64,000 nucleotides of DNA from Triticum aestivum (taxonomy: Eukaryota; Streptophyta; Magnoliopsida; Poales; Poaceae). The translations under genes and the position numbers were made by a program. Within the stretch, counting starts at the first letter, position 1. Each line of letters starts with the position of its first letter. This document shows, one piece after another, positions 11,441 through 22,180 of the stretch. Where the stretch lies: positions 193,363,201 through 193,427,200 of the forward strand of contig NC_057794.1 in the NCBI RefSeq assembly GCF_018294505.1. The letters run 5' to 3'. The notes below the pieces were generated by a model. That model was not told the origin of the DNA and did no database searches. It was given only the letters and a program-made list of their open reading frames with translations.

Positions 11441-11499
11441 ATTTGTGAACGCATGTCCTGTTTCGGCTTAGTCTCTCCATTCCAACACCATGGCAGCTT

Positions 11500-12035
11500 G
11501 GTGCTCTACGCCGACAGGTCCCGGTCCCCAGGCAGGCTGCAGCCGGCGCTGGTATGCCAGGTCGCGATGCCATGGTCAAGGCCACGAGGTGAGGAGCCCG
11601 AGGTCCAGTAAGCGCTCCTGAGGCGCGATGCTCAAGAGGTCCCCTTTAGCGTGCAAGCAGCCACTGAGAGGTAGGAAAGGGACGCGACTTTGCCGCTGTA
11701 GGGCTACGAGAGATAGGAATCTTATGTCGTAGTGCTCGGTCGACCCGGGTGCGAAACTTATCTTGGCAGTCCAGAGTTGGTTCCTTGCATTGCGCCAGAC
11801 TCGTGCGTCGACGGCCGTAGTGTAGCCATGTTAGGCCCATGCGAGTCTCCCGCTCTCCTCCACGCTCTTCTATGTGCTCTACGTCCTCAGGTCCCGGCCC
11901 TCGAGCTAGCTCAGCCGCCGCTGGTATGCCAGGTCGCGATGCCGTGGTCTAGGCCAGGGCGCGAGGGCTGGAGAGCCAGTAAGAGCTCCTGAGTCGCGAT
12001 GCTCAGGAGCCCCCTTTTAACACGCAAGCGAATTG
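11500..12035 (-). repeat. Diverged direct repeat in the 3' region of element B
   Basis: Two blocks, about 11,500-11,665 and 11,868-12,030, share GCTGGTATGCCAGGTCGCGA and then AGTAAG(A/C)GCTCCTGAG followed by GCGATGCTCA. Spacing is about 370 bp. Equivalent blocks in the opposite orientation lie in B-prime at 17,290-17,400 and 17,760-17,890, so the repeat belongs to the family. No ORF is supported here. Confidence 0.6.
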
Positions 12036-12600
12036 CATGGGAGAAGAGGGAGCCCGCGGTACCGCCTGCTGCTGTCTTCAGGAGGCTCCTGCAAGTTAGC
12101 GCGAGGAGGGACACAAATTGCCACTACAATTGCTGGTCTGCCATTGGTCGCTCCGCAAGAAGGCGAAGGCACTGAGGGCCTGGTGAGGTGACGTGTGCGG
12201 GCGTGCCGCGAGGCAGAGCTCGACCGCTCAGATTTGTTAGCGTTGCAGGGACAGACCCGAGCACAAGCGTCGTGCCGGCGTGAATGGCTCCCGTGGTGGG
12301 TGGCAATCAAGCAGGTAATGACCATAGATAGCTTATGCATGGAGAGCAAACTAGCTTAGGTAAATGCAAGAACGATACATGCCACTGGGTCGGACCTGGG
12401 CAACTTGGGGATGATGCAGCCTGAGGGGCGCCCCTAGCAGGGTAAGCTAAAGATCCAAGAGGATACATGCTGCAGGGACATGCCCATGTGACCTAGGAAT
12501 AATGCAGCCTGAGGGGCGCTCCTAGCTGAATGAACTTGGAAAATGTCACATGGTTTTGTTGTCGAAGGAGCGTTGGGGTAGGTGAAGGCGCGTGCTGAAG
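12036..12600 (-). other. Non-coding remainder of the element B 3' region
   Basis: The motif TGCAGCCTGAGGGGCGC occurs twice (about 12,414 and 12,505). A related block occurs in B-prime around 16,715-16,735 in the opposite sense. No supported ORF is present. Confidence 0.5.
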
Positions 12601-12639
12601 AAGTCGCTCCTCATGAGCCGCCAAGACCCTGAGCCTCGG

Positions 12640-13104
12640 GAGGCTCTAGGGGCTTAGGTGGCCTCTTGAGGACCGTCTCCATCTCCGTCGGGAGTGTGTG
12701 ATGGTTGGCCTCCTAGGTTGCCAGGATGCTCCGTAGATTGCGTTGGTAGGCGGCTGCCACGCTCGGTAGGCCAAACGGCATGCGAACCTAGCTATGAGGT
12801 GGACCCTTACACCGGCCAGCACGCGAAGGCTAGAAGCGCTCCTGAGATGCGACCCTGTTGAGCCTTGGGATGTCGATGCAGACGCGTAGCTCGCCACCCT
12901 TGCCCAGATGGGGAGCTACACCTGGTGGGCGGCGGTTGCCGTGTATTGCCCTTGCTTCTTGAAGCTCCTGAGTGACCTTGATGATGAACTCCTGAGTGCC
13001 CGGCGCTCCTCGCCTGATGCCCTCCTGAGGGAAACGTGCCGCGAAGCACGCCTCCATGTGGTGCCCGAGCGCCTCCCTCGTGATGTTGGCTAGGTCCGAG
13101 GACC
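12640..13104 (-). pseudogene. Truncated reverse transcriptase of element B
   Basis: On the minus strand the pre-RT linker (NITREALGHHMEACFAARF) runs into an RT start with GELRVCIDIPRLNRV at about 12,855-12,900. A later scrap reads VRMPFGL near 12,767-12,787. The YxDD catalytic box, RNase H and integrase are missing. The older relic B-prime is cut in a similar place, so the pol truncation may be ancestral rather than unique to this copy. Confidence 0.7.
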
Positions 13105-13911
13105 TCAAGAAGAGAGCCCCCGAGCCCTGGCAGAGGAGGGCACCAGGTGCGCCTTCCTATGCGAGGGAGGGAGGCGCCCCAGGTGCGGGCGCCAATCCTG
13201 ATGTGGCACCGCTAAAGGCGCCGCTCCCCTGAGGCCATGTGCAGAGTAGCTGCTTCTTCTTCTTGGGGTGGCCTTAGGAGGGTACGCGCCCTTGCTGTCA
13301 AAGTCTTTGATTGCTGCGGCTTGGCAGGCACGCTCGAGGGAGCACACCGCATCTCTTTCTTTGCGGGGGACTATGATGATTCCGCCGCTTCCCGGCATCT
13401 TGAGGACGTTGTAGCCATGGTGGGTCACTGCCATGAACTTGGCCAGGGATGGATACCCGAGGATGGCATTGTAAGACAGATGGATGTCAGCAACGTCGAA
13501 GTCGACGAGCTCGGTGTGGTAGTTGTCGAGCTGACCGAAGGTGACAGGGAGGCGAACTTGCCCTATCAGGGTGGTTGAGCCATTGGTCACTCCTGAGAAA
13601 GGCTTGGTGGGCTGAAGCTGATCGTATGGCACTTCAAGGCTGTCAAATGTCTCGATGGATAGGACACTGAGCCCCGTGCCGCCAGCGATGAGGGTCTTGG
13701 TGACTTGGACATTGCTGATGACGAGTGAACAGAGCATCGAGAGGACACCGGCGGTCGCCGCACACTTGAGCTGGTCCGCCGAGCTGAAGGTGATGGCGTA
13801 ATTGGACCATCTAAGCGGGCGCATGGCCTCGAGCTTGGGAAGGGCTGCATTCACCTCGCAAGAGAACTGCTTGAAGCTGCGCTGGGAAGCCAGGGCCTGA
13901 GCAGCACCCAA
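13105..13911 (-). pseudogene. Retropepsin-like protease region of element B, catalytic Asp lost
   Basis: The frame (268 aa) is open and continues the gag frame. It contains the protease loop as LIAGGTGLSVLS at about 13,660-13,700, then SYNAILGYPSLAKF and HHGYNVLKMPGSGG. Retropepsins need Asp in D-(S/T/G)-G, and this copy has Ala where Asp is expected. The change is one base, GAT to GCT. An aspartic protease cleaves the retroelement polyprotein, so this copy should be inactive. The end of the ORF is followed by the degraded RT linker. Confidence 0.75.
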
Positions 13912-15687
13912 GATGCAAGTGATGGCGCGCGGCTCTTGGAAGCCCCCAGACCCCTTGTCCTAATGGTGGTCGTCGTTCCTTCTTGGTGGTGGTGGCAGTG
14001 GAGGAAGACCAGGATTGCCCTGAGGACGGTCCTCGTGAGGCTGGTCCCTCCAGGCGCCCTCGCGAGGCTACTCTTGCCAGCGGTTCTCACGAGGCTGGTC
14101 GCGCCACTCCTGGCGAGGGTTGCGGTCGTCCCTGCATCCTCCGCCTCGTCCTCCTCCTCGGTCGTAGCCCCGGTCATTGCGCTCGGGGTGTCAACCGAAG
14201 CGTCCATCTCGGATGGCCCTGAGCTCTTTACAATCGTTGGTGTTGTGGCTGCGCATGTTGTGGAAGGCGCAGAACAGACGACCACCCTTGGACAACTCGA
14301 GGAGGTCCCAACCGTGCTTTGTGTCTGGCTCTGCCGCCAGTAAGGCCACTCCCTTGCGCTTCACGTCCTTGACCTTGGTCTTCTTTTCTTCTGGGTCGGC
14401 AGCACGGAGCTCGAGGAGGGAGAGATGCCCTTCCCCAACTCTTGCGCACTTGGTCACTATGTTGAACAGCTCCAAAGTCGTGCATAGCTCCTCGTGGATG
14501 GCAAGCTCCTCCTTCATCTTAATGTCGCGGATGCCATTGGAAAACTCTGAGATGTTTTCCTCGTCCGTCACCTTGGGTATCTTGAGGCGGACGTTGTTGA
14601 AGCGCTGGATGTACTTCTACAGGGTCTCTCCCAGCTATTGCTTGATGGGGCGCAGGTCACCCGCGGCCGAAGGGTGGTCGCGAGTGCCCTGGAAGTTGGC
14701 AATGAAGCGGTCGCGCATGTCATCCCAGGAGGAGATCGATCCCGCGGGCAGGTTCAGGAGCCATGAGCGGGTGCCTTCCTTGAGAGCCATGGGAAACCAG
14801 TTTGCCATGATCTTTTCTTCGCCATTGGCAGCCTCGATGCTCAGCTCGTAGAGCTGCAGGAACTCCGCGGGGTAGGGGGTGCCATCATAGCGTGGAGGCA
14901 GATCCGCCTTGAACTTGCCTGGCCAAACGACGGTGCACCGCTCGGGAGCAAAGGCGCGACAGCATGCGGTGGCCACGAGGGCCCTTTGCTGATGTGGGGC
15001 CTGGCCTGGATGTTTGCACACCGCCGCCACAGGCGGCATGCGGTCTTGTCGTGGCACCGGGAGTGCTGGAGCGTTTTCTTGCAGCCGGGGAACCTCTTGG
15101 CGGCTTCCTTCTTCGTGCGTGGGCGCACGGCGTGGCGCATCACGCTGTGGGACCGTGCATCTTGGGGTGAGGACACCGTCTTGACACGGAGGGGGCGGTG
15201 GCGCTCCGTGAGCTGCGCGTCTCGGGGAAAGGGTGCCGTCTTGATGCGGAGGCGGCGGAGGCTCTCCATGAGCTACATCACCCGCGGCTGGAGGTGGGCG
15301 AGGCAGCGAGAGGGATGGTCCAGGGGAGCTCCCAGCGACACTGACGAGCTCGGCGATGCGGTCCAACCAGTCCTCGTAGAGGTCGTCGACCGGGTGGTAG
15401 TGCAGGAGCTCGCGCGCCATGTGTAGCGCGGCATGCGCGTCTGTGTGGGCACGTCGAGCATGAGACGATTTGCCGGCCGGAGTCAGGGTTGGGGTGGTGG
15501 TGCGGCCTTCTCGCCGCACAGAGGGGTGCAATGAGGACGCTTGCTGCTCATTTCCTGTCGGGCCGGTAGCGGCATTGGCAACATGAGATGGAGAACGACG
15601 GGGAGGCCCGCCAACAGGGGTTGTCTGAGCGAAACGGATGGCGAGGGTGGCCCGGCGCTCGGCGCGGGCTTGACGCGCGTCCGACAT
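13912..15687 (-). pseudogene. Gag of element B, interrupted
   Basis: Gag forms the capsid-like particle that packages the RNA. The ATG at 15,687 lies 72 bases from the 5' LTR. The first 350 residues are open: a proline-rich N-terminal half, then a Retrotrans_gag-type core with KADLPPRYDGTPYPAEFLQ and MANWFPMALKEGTRSWLLNL. Two TAG stops follow in the same frame near 14,603-14,637, and an open stretch 14,571-14,191 resumes. It holds a zinc-knuckle-like segment, FCAFHNMRSHNTNDCKEL. A Gly/Arg-rich part then runs into the protease frame. Both stops are explained by C to T change in CAG or CAA codons. Confidence 0.8.
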
Positions 15688-15759
15688 GGATGTGGTGGAG
15701 CAGTGGAATGTGGATCAACGGAAGGAAAGCTTCAGCGCACCCCTACATGGCGTGTCAAA

Positions 15760-16685
15760 TGTCGGATTTCGGGTTCCGGCAAAACCCTGGAGGTTCAAAC
15801 ACTAGGGTGCGCACGAAGATCTCTTTTCCCCCAAGCACTCACCCTCACCGCGATCTCAAGGCTCAGCGTTTCGAACTCGTAGAACAAAGGGACACAAGAT
15901 TTATACCATTTCAGGCCACCGATGTGGTGTAATACCCTACTCCAGTGTGGTGTCGTGGATTTCCTCTTGGGCTGAGGATGAACAATTACAAGGGAAGAAC
16001 AGCCTCCTGAGGAGAGGTGCTCTTGTGCTTGGTGAATTTGTGTGGTGGCCTTGGTGGAATGGATCCGGTCCAAGATGAGATCATTTCGTCTCTTGATGAG
16101 CCGATCCCTGGCTGCGGTGGTGGCTAGCCCTATTTATAGAGGCCCGGATCCTCTTTCCAAATATTAGTCAGGAAGGGATCCTACAACAGCCAATTTGAAG
16201 GGGGACAGCTAGTACAAGCTATCCTGACAAAAGATGGTCTTCGCCTGTCAAAGGCTCTGGTGATGACGTTGTCCTGGGCTCCATGGTGACCTCCATTCTG
16301 CCGTCATGTTGGTCTTGGTCTTGTTGCACCGACATGGAAACCATTGCTTGATGCCTCGGGACTCCGGGCCTGCGCTTGCCTTTTTGGCACCAAAGAGGAA
16401 ACGGGGACACTGCATGCGCTGGCGCCCGGCTGGCCTTGATCGTCATGGCTTGCATCACAGGAACCTCGTGAGGTGTGCCTTGCCTTGATCTCTCCGCCCC
16501 TCGGGAGCCAGCCTGGTGAGGCCGCCCCCGAGGAGGTCTTGTGTCATCCACCTCGCGAGGCTTGGCCCCTCGCGAGTGTCTTGAGTGTTTGCTGGTGAAG
16601 ATGGGCCGTACAGGGCCGCAGTTAGAGCCACTTCGTGGGCCGCAAACAGGCAAGTCTGGGGACCCCCGTTCCCAGGATGCCGACA
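15760..16685 (-). repeat. Element B 5' LTR (926 bp)
   Basis: On the plus strand it starts TGTCGGATTTCGGG and ends GGATGCCGACA, so it has short inverted TGTCGG/CCGACA ends. It is followed by CCAGG. A TATA-like box lies at 16,131-16,140 on the minus strand. Confidence 0.88.
16131..16140 (-). promoter_or_regulatory. TATA-like box in the element B 5' LTR
   Basis: TCTATAAATA on the minus strand, in the expected U3 position, would direct transcription of element B towards gag. Confidence 0.5.
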
Positions 16686-16690
16686 CCAGG
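16686..16690. repeat. Target-site duplication CCAGG, right copy for element B
   Basis: Identical to 1,638-1,642. It joins the two halves of the older relic B-prime. Confidence 0.85.
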
Positions 16691-18976
16691 TCACCTTTTG
16701 GTCTGTTCAATTGAGGGCGCCCCTCAGGCTGCATTATCCTCAGGCTATCAGGACCCGTCCCTAGAACTGCATCGTTTTTCTCATGTATTAAGAACCAATT
16801 ATGCGTGTTGCTATGACTATCAACCCTTCGTTCAGTACCACATCGCCCCGGGGGCTTCGGGCGCTACCAGCTCTCCCCATGATCGTCCCATGAGAGGGAG
16901 CTATCAGCACAACGTCTATGCTCGGGTTCGTCCCTGCAGCGTTGATAAATCTAAGCGACTATGCTCTAACTCGTGGGCCGGCCCCATGCACGTCACCTCA
17001 CCAGGTCCTTAGTGCCTTGTCTTCTCATAGAACACTCATGAGCAGATCATAAAGCGTGCATCGCCTTTTGTACCTTGTAATCAGTCAATAGGCAGGAACT
17101 TACAAAAACAGGCATTCAGATGGTGCCTTGGTGACGCCTTGCTACCTGAGGGCCGGCTCTGGAGGAATGATCGTATTGCCGGCAAAAAGCTAAGTACAAC
17201 CACCCTACACTGTGCCACTACCGACTAAGACGCCTCCCCCTATGACCTTCGCGAGAAATGCCTTTCCTTTTCACGCAACTCTCTAGCATGTTAAAAGGGG
17301 AACCCTGGAGCATCACGCCTCAGGAGTTCCTACTGGCTCTCAGGCCCTCACTACCTAGCCTTGTCCCAAGCATCACGACTTAACATACCAGCGACACTTG
17401 AACCTCACTCGAGAGTCGGGTCCCAATAACATGGAGCACCTTGACGAGCGAGGAAAAGAGAGGCAGACCTCGCGAGGATATATGGCGAGAGGGCCGCACT
17501 TCAGCTATATTTACTTCAGTTGCAACGCAAAGGATGCCTATGCTTTATATGCCCTTAGCGGGACTTGTGTTGACCCATCATAGGAAAGTGGTGCACAGGG
17601 AACCAGAACTCCAAGGAAGTGCACCCTCATGCCGCGAAAATCACCCGCATGCCGCGAATGCCTCGATCTACCCCACAAGCTAAGCCATTGTCTTGGAGTC
17701 ATGCGTGAGTCTCTTAATAATAACCCGCACCTCCTGCTGCTTGCATGTCAAGGGGGACCTCGTGAGCATCACGCCTTAGGAGCTCTTAATAGACCTCGAG
17801 CCCCTCACCTCCTGGCCTTGCCCAAGGCATCGTGACCTGGCATACTAGCGATGGTTGAGGCTTGCTTGGGGACTGGGTCCCAGTGATGTAGAGCACTAAG
17901 CTATCATAAATAAAAAGAGCTCGAACACAGATGAGAGACGCCATCATGACTGAAAACACGAGCTGAAAGCATTAAGGTAAAGGCGCAAGCACGGCGGTTG
18001 CTCACACGCCCCCACGGGGCCCTTGATGTTTTCGATGCAGGAAATAATAAGAAACTTCCTCCTGGAGGTTGCCGCTCCTAAGGATGCAACGCCGCAGGCG
18101 CCTAATTGGAGTCGTCCTCCACCTTGGCGTGGCTGCGCGGCGGCTCATCATAGTCCTCGTCGCTCTCGCTTCCTCCAAAGGAAGTGTCGTCACTGCTTGA
18201 AGCGCCATGCCCGTCACCAAGGGCAAGTTCACCACCAAGGACGACGGCGCCGCCGCAGCGGCCATCGTCGTCAGAGAGAGGTGGTCTTGCTGCTGCCATC
18301 GCTCTCCGGGCAGCATCCCAAGCATCCGTCGGCTTCCCTGAAGATCTTGACGAAGAGCATCATCACCCCGTCAAGCTTGAAGTTGAGGGTGTGCCTCCCC
18401 TTCAGGCCGCAGGCGTAGCGGACGACTGCCACCCCTGAGTCAGGTAAACATAGCTGGAAGGAGTGACCTCAACCTCTGCTCACGAGGACCAGTTGCAGCA
18501 GCCGTCAGGCTGCAGCGATAGCCAAACAGGCCCGTTCGCCGCCATCTCCACCACAAAGGAGCCGGGAGCTGAAGCCAAGTGCAGGGCAGACTCTCCATCC
18601 ACATGACCAACTCACGGGCTATGTCGGCGGACTGGGACCACGGTCGATGAGGTCGGGTGGCTGCCCCATTCCTCCCTCGGCCACGGCCGCCTCAGCCCCC
18701 ACGGCCGCTTCCATGGGTGGGGTTCTTCCCTCGGCTGCCGCAGTCGATGCGGACCACCAATGGAGGGCGCCCGCGCCCCCGAGATGATGCTGCGGGTGTA
18801 CCGGCAGACTTGCAGGGGCGGCTGAGCCCCCTCTTGGGCTGCGGTAGCTCCGACTCCTCCTATGGTGCCTTGCCCTTCTCGGCGGTGGTGAACCACCTCA
18901 CGGGCACCAAGGCTGTTGCGACAAGGGTCAATGACAAAGAGACGAGAAGGCAAAGATGGGATGGGGGCTCCACCCC
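16691..18976 (+). mobile_element. Old Gypsy relic B-prime, segment 2: 3' region with antisense gene
   Basis: This continues 561-1,642. Order and orientation mirror the 3' half of element B: the CCTCAGGCTGCATTA block at 16,715-16,735, diverged direct repeats at about 17,290-17,400 and 17,760-17,890, then a decayed antisense B3-like gene. The relic ends where a Copia LTR starts at 18,977, and no polypurine tract or 3' LTR of its own is left in the window. Divergence from B is much greater than between B's own LTRs. Confidence 0.7.
18102..18940 (-). pseudogene. Second, decayed copy of the antisense B3-like gene, in B-prime
   Basis: Minus-strand translation in shifting frames follows the gene at 10,441-11,254 piece by piece. 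There is an N-terminal RWFTTAEKGK (about 18,900) and a basic middle QPKRGLSR...GRGRGRNG. Next come IARELVMWMESLPCTW, FVVEMAANGPVWLSLQPDG and AEVEVTPSSYVYLTQGWQ. The B3-type end is LNFKLDGVMMLFVKIF (about 18,320-18,390), then GCCPES. The acidic tail 18,299-18,102 (TSFGGSESDEDYDEPP) is still open and ends in a natural-looking stop. At least three stops and two frameshifts break it. Its order, orientation relative to the host element and 3' UTR match the younger copy. Confidence 0.65.
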
Positions 18977-19062
18977 TGAAGGAAATATGCCCTAGAAGCA
19001 ATAATAAAGTTGCTATTTTATATTTCCTTATTCATGATAAAGGTTTATTATTCATGCTAGAG

Positions 19063-19355
19063 TAGCTCCATGCAGAGCATTGTAGACATAGAAATTTGCA
19101 AAATACATATAGATTTGAATGTGACAGACCCATCGACTAAACCTCTCTCACAAGAAAAACATGATCACACCATAGCACTCTTTGGGTGTTAATCACATGG
19201 CGATGTGAACTCGATTATTGACTCTAGTAAACCCTTTTGGTGTTGGTCGCATGGCGATGTGAACTATGGGTGTTAATCACATGGCGATGTGAACTATTGG
19301 TGTTAATCATAAGGTGATATGAACTAAATTATTGACTCTAGTGTAGGTGGGAGAC
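19063..19355 (+). repeat. Internal 3' end of the Copia element with short tandem repeats
   Basis: Four copies of a unit built on GGTGTTAATCACATGGCGATGTGAACT-like sequence lie at about 19,183-19,325. The stretch includes a remnant reading GACAGACCCATCGACTAAAC, which codes the usual DPLTK-type end of Copia pol. The purine tract follows. Confidence 0.65.
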
Positions 19356-20362
19356 TGAAGGAAATATGCCCTAGAGGCAATAATAAAGTTCTTATTTTAC
19401 ATTTCCTTATTCATGATAAAGGTTTATTATTCATTCTAGAATTGTATTGATCGGAAACCTTAATACATGTGTGAATACATAAACAAATAGTGTGTCCCTA
19501 GTAAGCCTCTACTCGACTAGCTCATTGCTCAATGATGGTTAAGGTTTCCTAACCACTGACATGAGTTGTCATTTGATAATGAGATCACATCATTAGCAGA
19601 ATGATGTGATGGACAAGACAAATCCATCAGCTTAGCATAATGATCGTTCAGTTTTATTGCTATTGCTTTCTTCGTGTTAAATACATATTCCTTCGACTAT
19701 GAGATTATGTAACTCCCGGATATAAGAGGAATGCCTTGTGTGTTATCAAATGTCACTTGTAACTGGGTGACTATAAAGATTCTCTACACGTATCTCCAAA
19801 GGTGTTTGTTGAGTTGGCATAGATCGAGATTAGGATTTGTCACTCCAAGTATCGGAGAGGTATCTCTGGACCTCTCGGTAATACACATCATAAGCTTGCA
19901 AGCAAACGACTAAGGAGTTAGTCAAAAGGTGATGTATTACGGAATGAGTAAAGAGACTTGCCACTAAGGATATTGAACTAGGTATGAAGATACCGACGAT
20001 TGAGTCTCGGGCAAAAAACATACCGATGGACAAAGCGAATCACGTATGTTGTCATTACGGTTCGACCGCTAAAGATCTTCGTAGAATATGTAGGAGACAA
20101 TATGGGCATCCAGGTTCTGCTATTGGTTATTGACCGGAGACGTATCTCGGTCATGTCTACATAGTTCTCGAACCCATAGGGTCTCCACGCTTAACGTTCG
20201 ATGTCGATTTGGTATTATATGATTTATGTGTTGTGGTGACCGAATGTTGTTCGGTGCCCTGGATCTAATCATGGACTTGACGAGGAGCTTTGAAATGGTC
20301 CAGAGGTAAAGATCGATATATAGGACGATGTTGTTTGGTCTTCGGAATGGTTTCGGAATGCA
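19356..20362 (+). repeat. Copia 3' LTR, truncated at its 3' side
   Basis: It begins directly after the purine tract and is about 1.0 kb of what should be a longer LTR. It contains the conserved TCTCGGTCATGTCTACAT and GAACCCATAGGGTC blocks. Short ORFs in it are not genes. Confidence 0.75.
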
Positions 20363-20869
20363 CACTACCAAAAAAAGACACATCCGTGACATTATGGGCC
20401 GAACAAAAAAAATTATGTCATGCTTATGACACTTCTATGACGATAATTGTGACAAAACCTGGTATCATCATAGATGTGGTGGGCTGCTACTTCTATGACA
20501 AAAAATCATGATAGAAAATGGGCTTTTCGTCCTAGGTAGGTCGGAGACGCACCTGCATGACATTCTTTGGGCCGTCCATGACAGAAAAATCATGGTAGAA
20601 GCGAGGGCGAGGAAAATTTCGGGGAGTTCCCGGTTACGGTGGGTGGTCGGGGCCGAGCGATGCATGGAGGTTTGCACGTTTCTCTTGTACACATACACGC
20701 GTGTGTGCGAGGCGTTGCGCTCTAACTGAAACCGAGCGAGGCGTCGGGCTCTAACTGAACCCGAGCGATTGCACTAGCTATGTTACTGAACCCCGATCAA
20801 TCCCTCGCTGTTAACTGAACCCGAGTGATTCCTTCACTACTGCTACTAACTGAAGTCGATCGAAGCTAC

Positions 20870-21330
20870 CTCTTGATGAACAGTTCCCGGTGGGGGTTGG
20901 ATGAACATGATCCCGTGGTAGTAGAGGCCGTTGCTACTCGATGAATAGGACCCCGATCGAGGAGGTGGGGTGGATGAACAGTAGCCGGTGGAGGGACCCC
21001 GTACGTGGAGGCCTGGTTGAACAGGACCCCGTGTAGGGCTGGTTGAATAGGACCCCATGGAGGGCTGGTTGAACAAGAGCCGGTGGAAGCTGGATGAACA
21101 GGACCCCGTGGAGGGCTGGATGATTAGTAGCCGATGGAGGCTGGATTAACATGACCCCGTGGATGAATAGTAGTTGGTGGAGGCTAGAGGAAGTTGACAG
21201 TGGATAAATAGTACCAGGTGGAGGCTGGAGGAAGTCGACGGTGGATGAACAGTAGCCCGTGGAGTCCTGTTCTGCGGTACGCCACACCCCTCCCGATGAA
21301 CAGGACCTCGTTTCAACCGTAGGCGCTCCA
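20870..21330 (+). repeat. Degenerate array around GATGAACAGGACCCCGTGG
   Basis: More than a dozen variants of GGNTGAACAGNANCCNGTGGAG follow one another with spacings of roughly 25-45 bp. Related GATGAACAGGAC units recur to about 21,700. The array is within the CACTA subterminal region. Confidence 0.7.
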
Positions 21331-21933
21331 ACACAAGTCTGTTTCATCCATTTTGCAGTACACCACACCCCTCCCGATCAACGGGACCTTGTTTCGTCCG
21401 TACGCGGTCGAACCCAAGTCTGTTTCCTCCGTTTTGTGGTACGCGAGACCTTTCCTGATGAATAGGACCCCATTTTGACCGTACATGGTTGAATAGAAGG
21501 CCCGTCTCCTCCGTTCTACGGTATGCCAGACCTCGTTTCGGTTGTTCTTTCCGAGCCGGTTGGCTCCCGATGAACATGACGTATTCCGTTGCCTCCAAAT
21601 GAACACGATGCATTCCGTTGCCTCCCCATGAACACGATGCAGTTTCTCGATTCCGACCCAGCCGGTTGACTTCCGATGAACAGGACTCCGTTGCTGCCGT
21701 TCGTGGCCTATCCATGTACACGATCCCTGTCTGTACGTATGCGCGAGTACGCGTTCGAGACCCCCCGTATGTACGTACATGGTCGTATTTTTTGGCATCT
21801 GGTTGTACGTACGTGTACACGGTTTGGACTAGACTGCACGAACTGCTACCGCTCCTTACTCGGCCACGGTTCATCATGGCAGACAGACTGATTGACCAGT
21901 ATGTACACAGACAACGCTACGTATGCTTCGACC

Positions 21934-22180
21934 AGGTGGGTCCCAGCTGTCAGGGAGGATAAGGACGCATTTCCTTGCATGTGAAGATACAACTGGTGGG
22001 TCCCAGCTGTCAGGGGGACCAATCTTTTGTTTGCCCTTAATAAGGACGCACTTCCATGCATGCAAAGATGTAGCTAGTGGGTCCCAGCTGTCAGGGGGAG
22101 AAAACATTATTTTTAGGGTAAAAAGGATGCAGTTGCATGCATGTGTCCATGGGCGTGGTGCGTCCCCACTGTCAGCCTCT
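21934..22180 (+). repeat. Three to four tandem units around GTGGGTCCCAGCTGTCAGGG
   Basis: Units start at about 21,937, 21,996 and 22,078, with a weaker one at 22,157. Each includes AAGGA(C/T)GCA and a CATGCATG-like stretch. Unit length is 60-82 bp. Located in the same CACTA subterminal region. Confidence 0.7.

Larger units (their letters stand above)
1643..16685 (-). mobile_element. Complete non-autonomous Gypsy element B carrying an antisense gene, split by element C
   Basis: Read on the minus strand this is a full LTR retrotransposon. It has a 926-bp 5' LTR (15,760-16,685), gag, protease, a truncated RT and a repeat-rich 3' region. Next come an antisense B3-like gene, a polypurine tract (10,097-10,110) and a 3' LTR of about 943 bp (9,831-10,096 plus 1,643-2,319). 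Without the nested 7.5-kb element C, its length is about 7.5 kb. A perfect CCAGG target duplication shows one intact insertion. RNase H and integrase are absent and the protease lacks its catalytic Asp, so it could not have moved unaided. The left LTR end reads TGGAGG where the other reads TGTCGG. Confidence 0.88.
18977..20362 (+). mobile_element. Collapsed Copia element, Angela/BARE/WIS type
   Basis: TGAAGGAAATATGCCCTAGA opens both the stub at 18,977 and the longer LTR at 19,356. Between them (about 19,063-19,355) is the normal last internal part of such elements, with repeated GTTAATCACATGGCGATG units and a terminal purine tract AGGTGGGAGAC. All coding sequence is gone: the 5' LTR breaks off after about 86 bp and joins the 3' internal end directly. 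The 3' LTR is cut at 20,362 by a CACTA end. Family assignment is from memory of the LTR. Confidence 0.8.
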
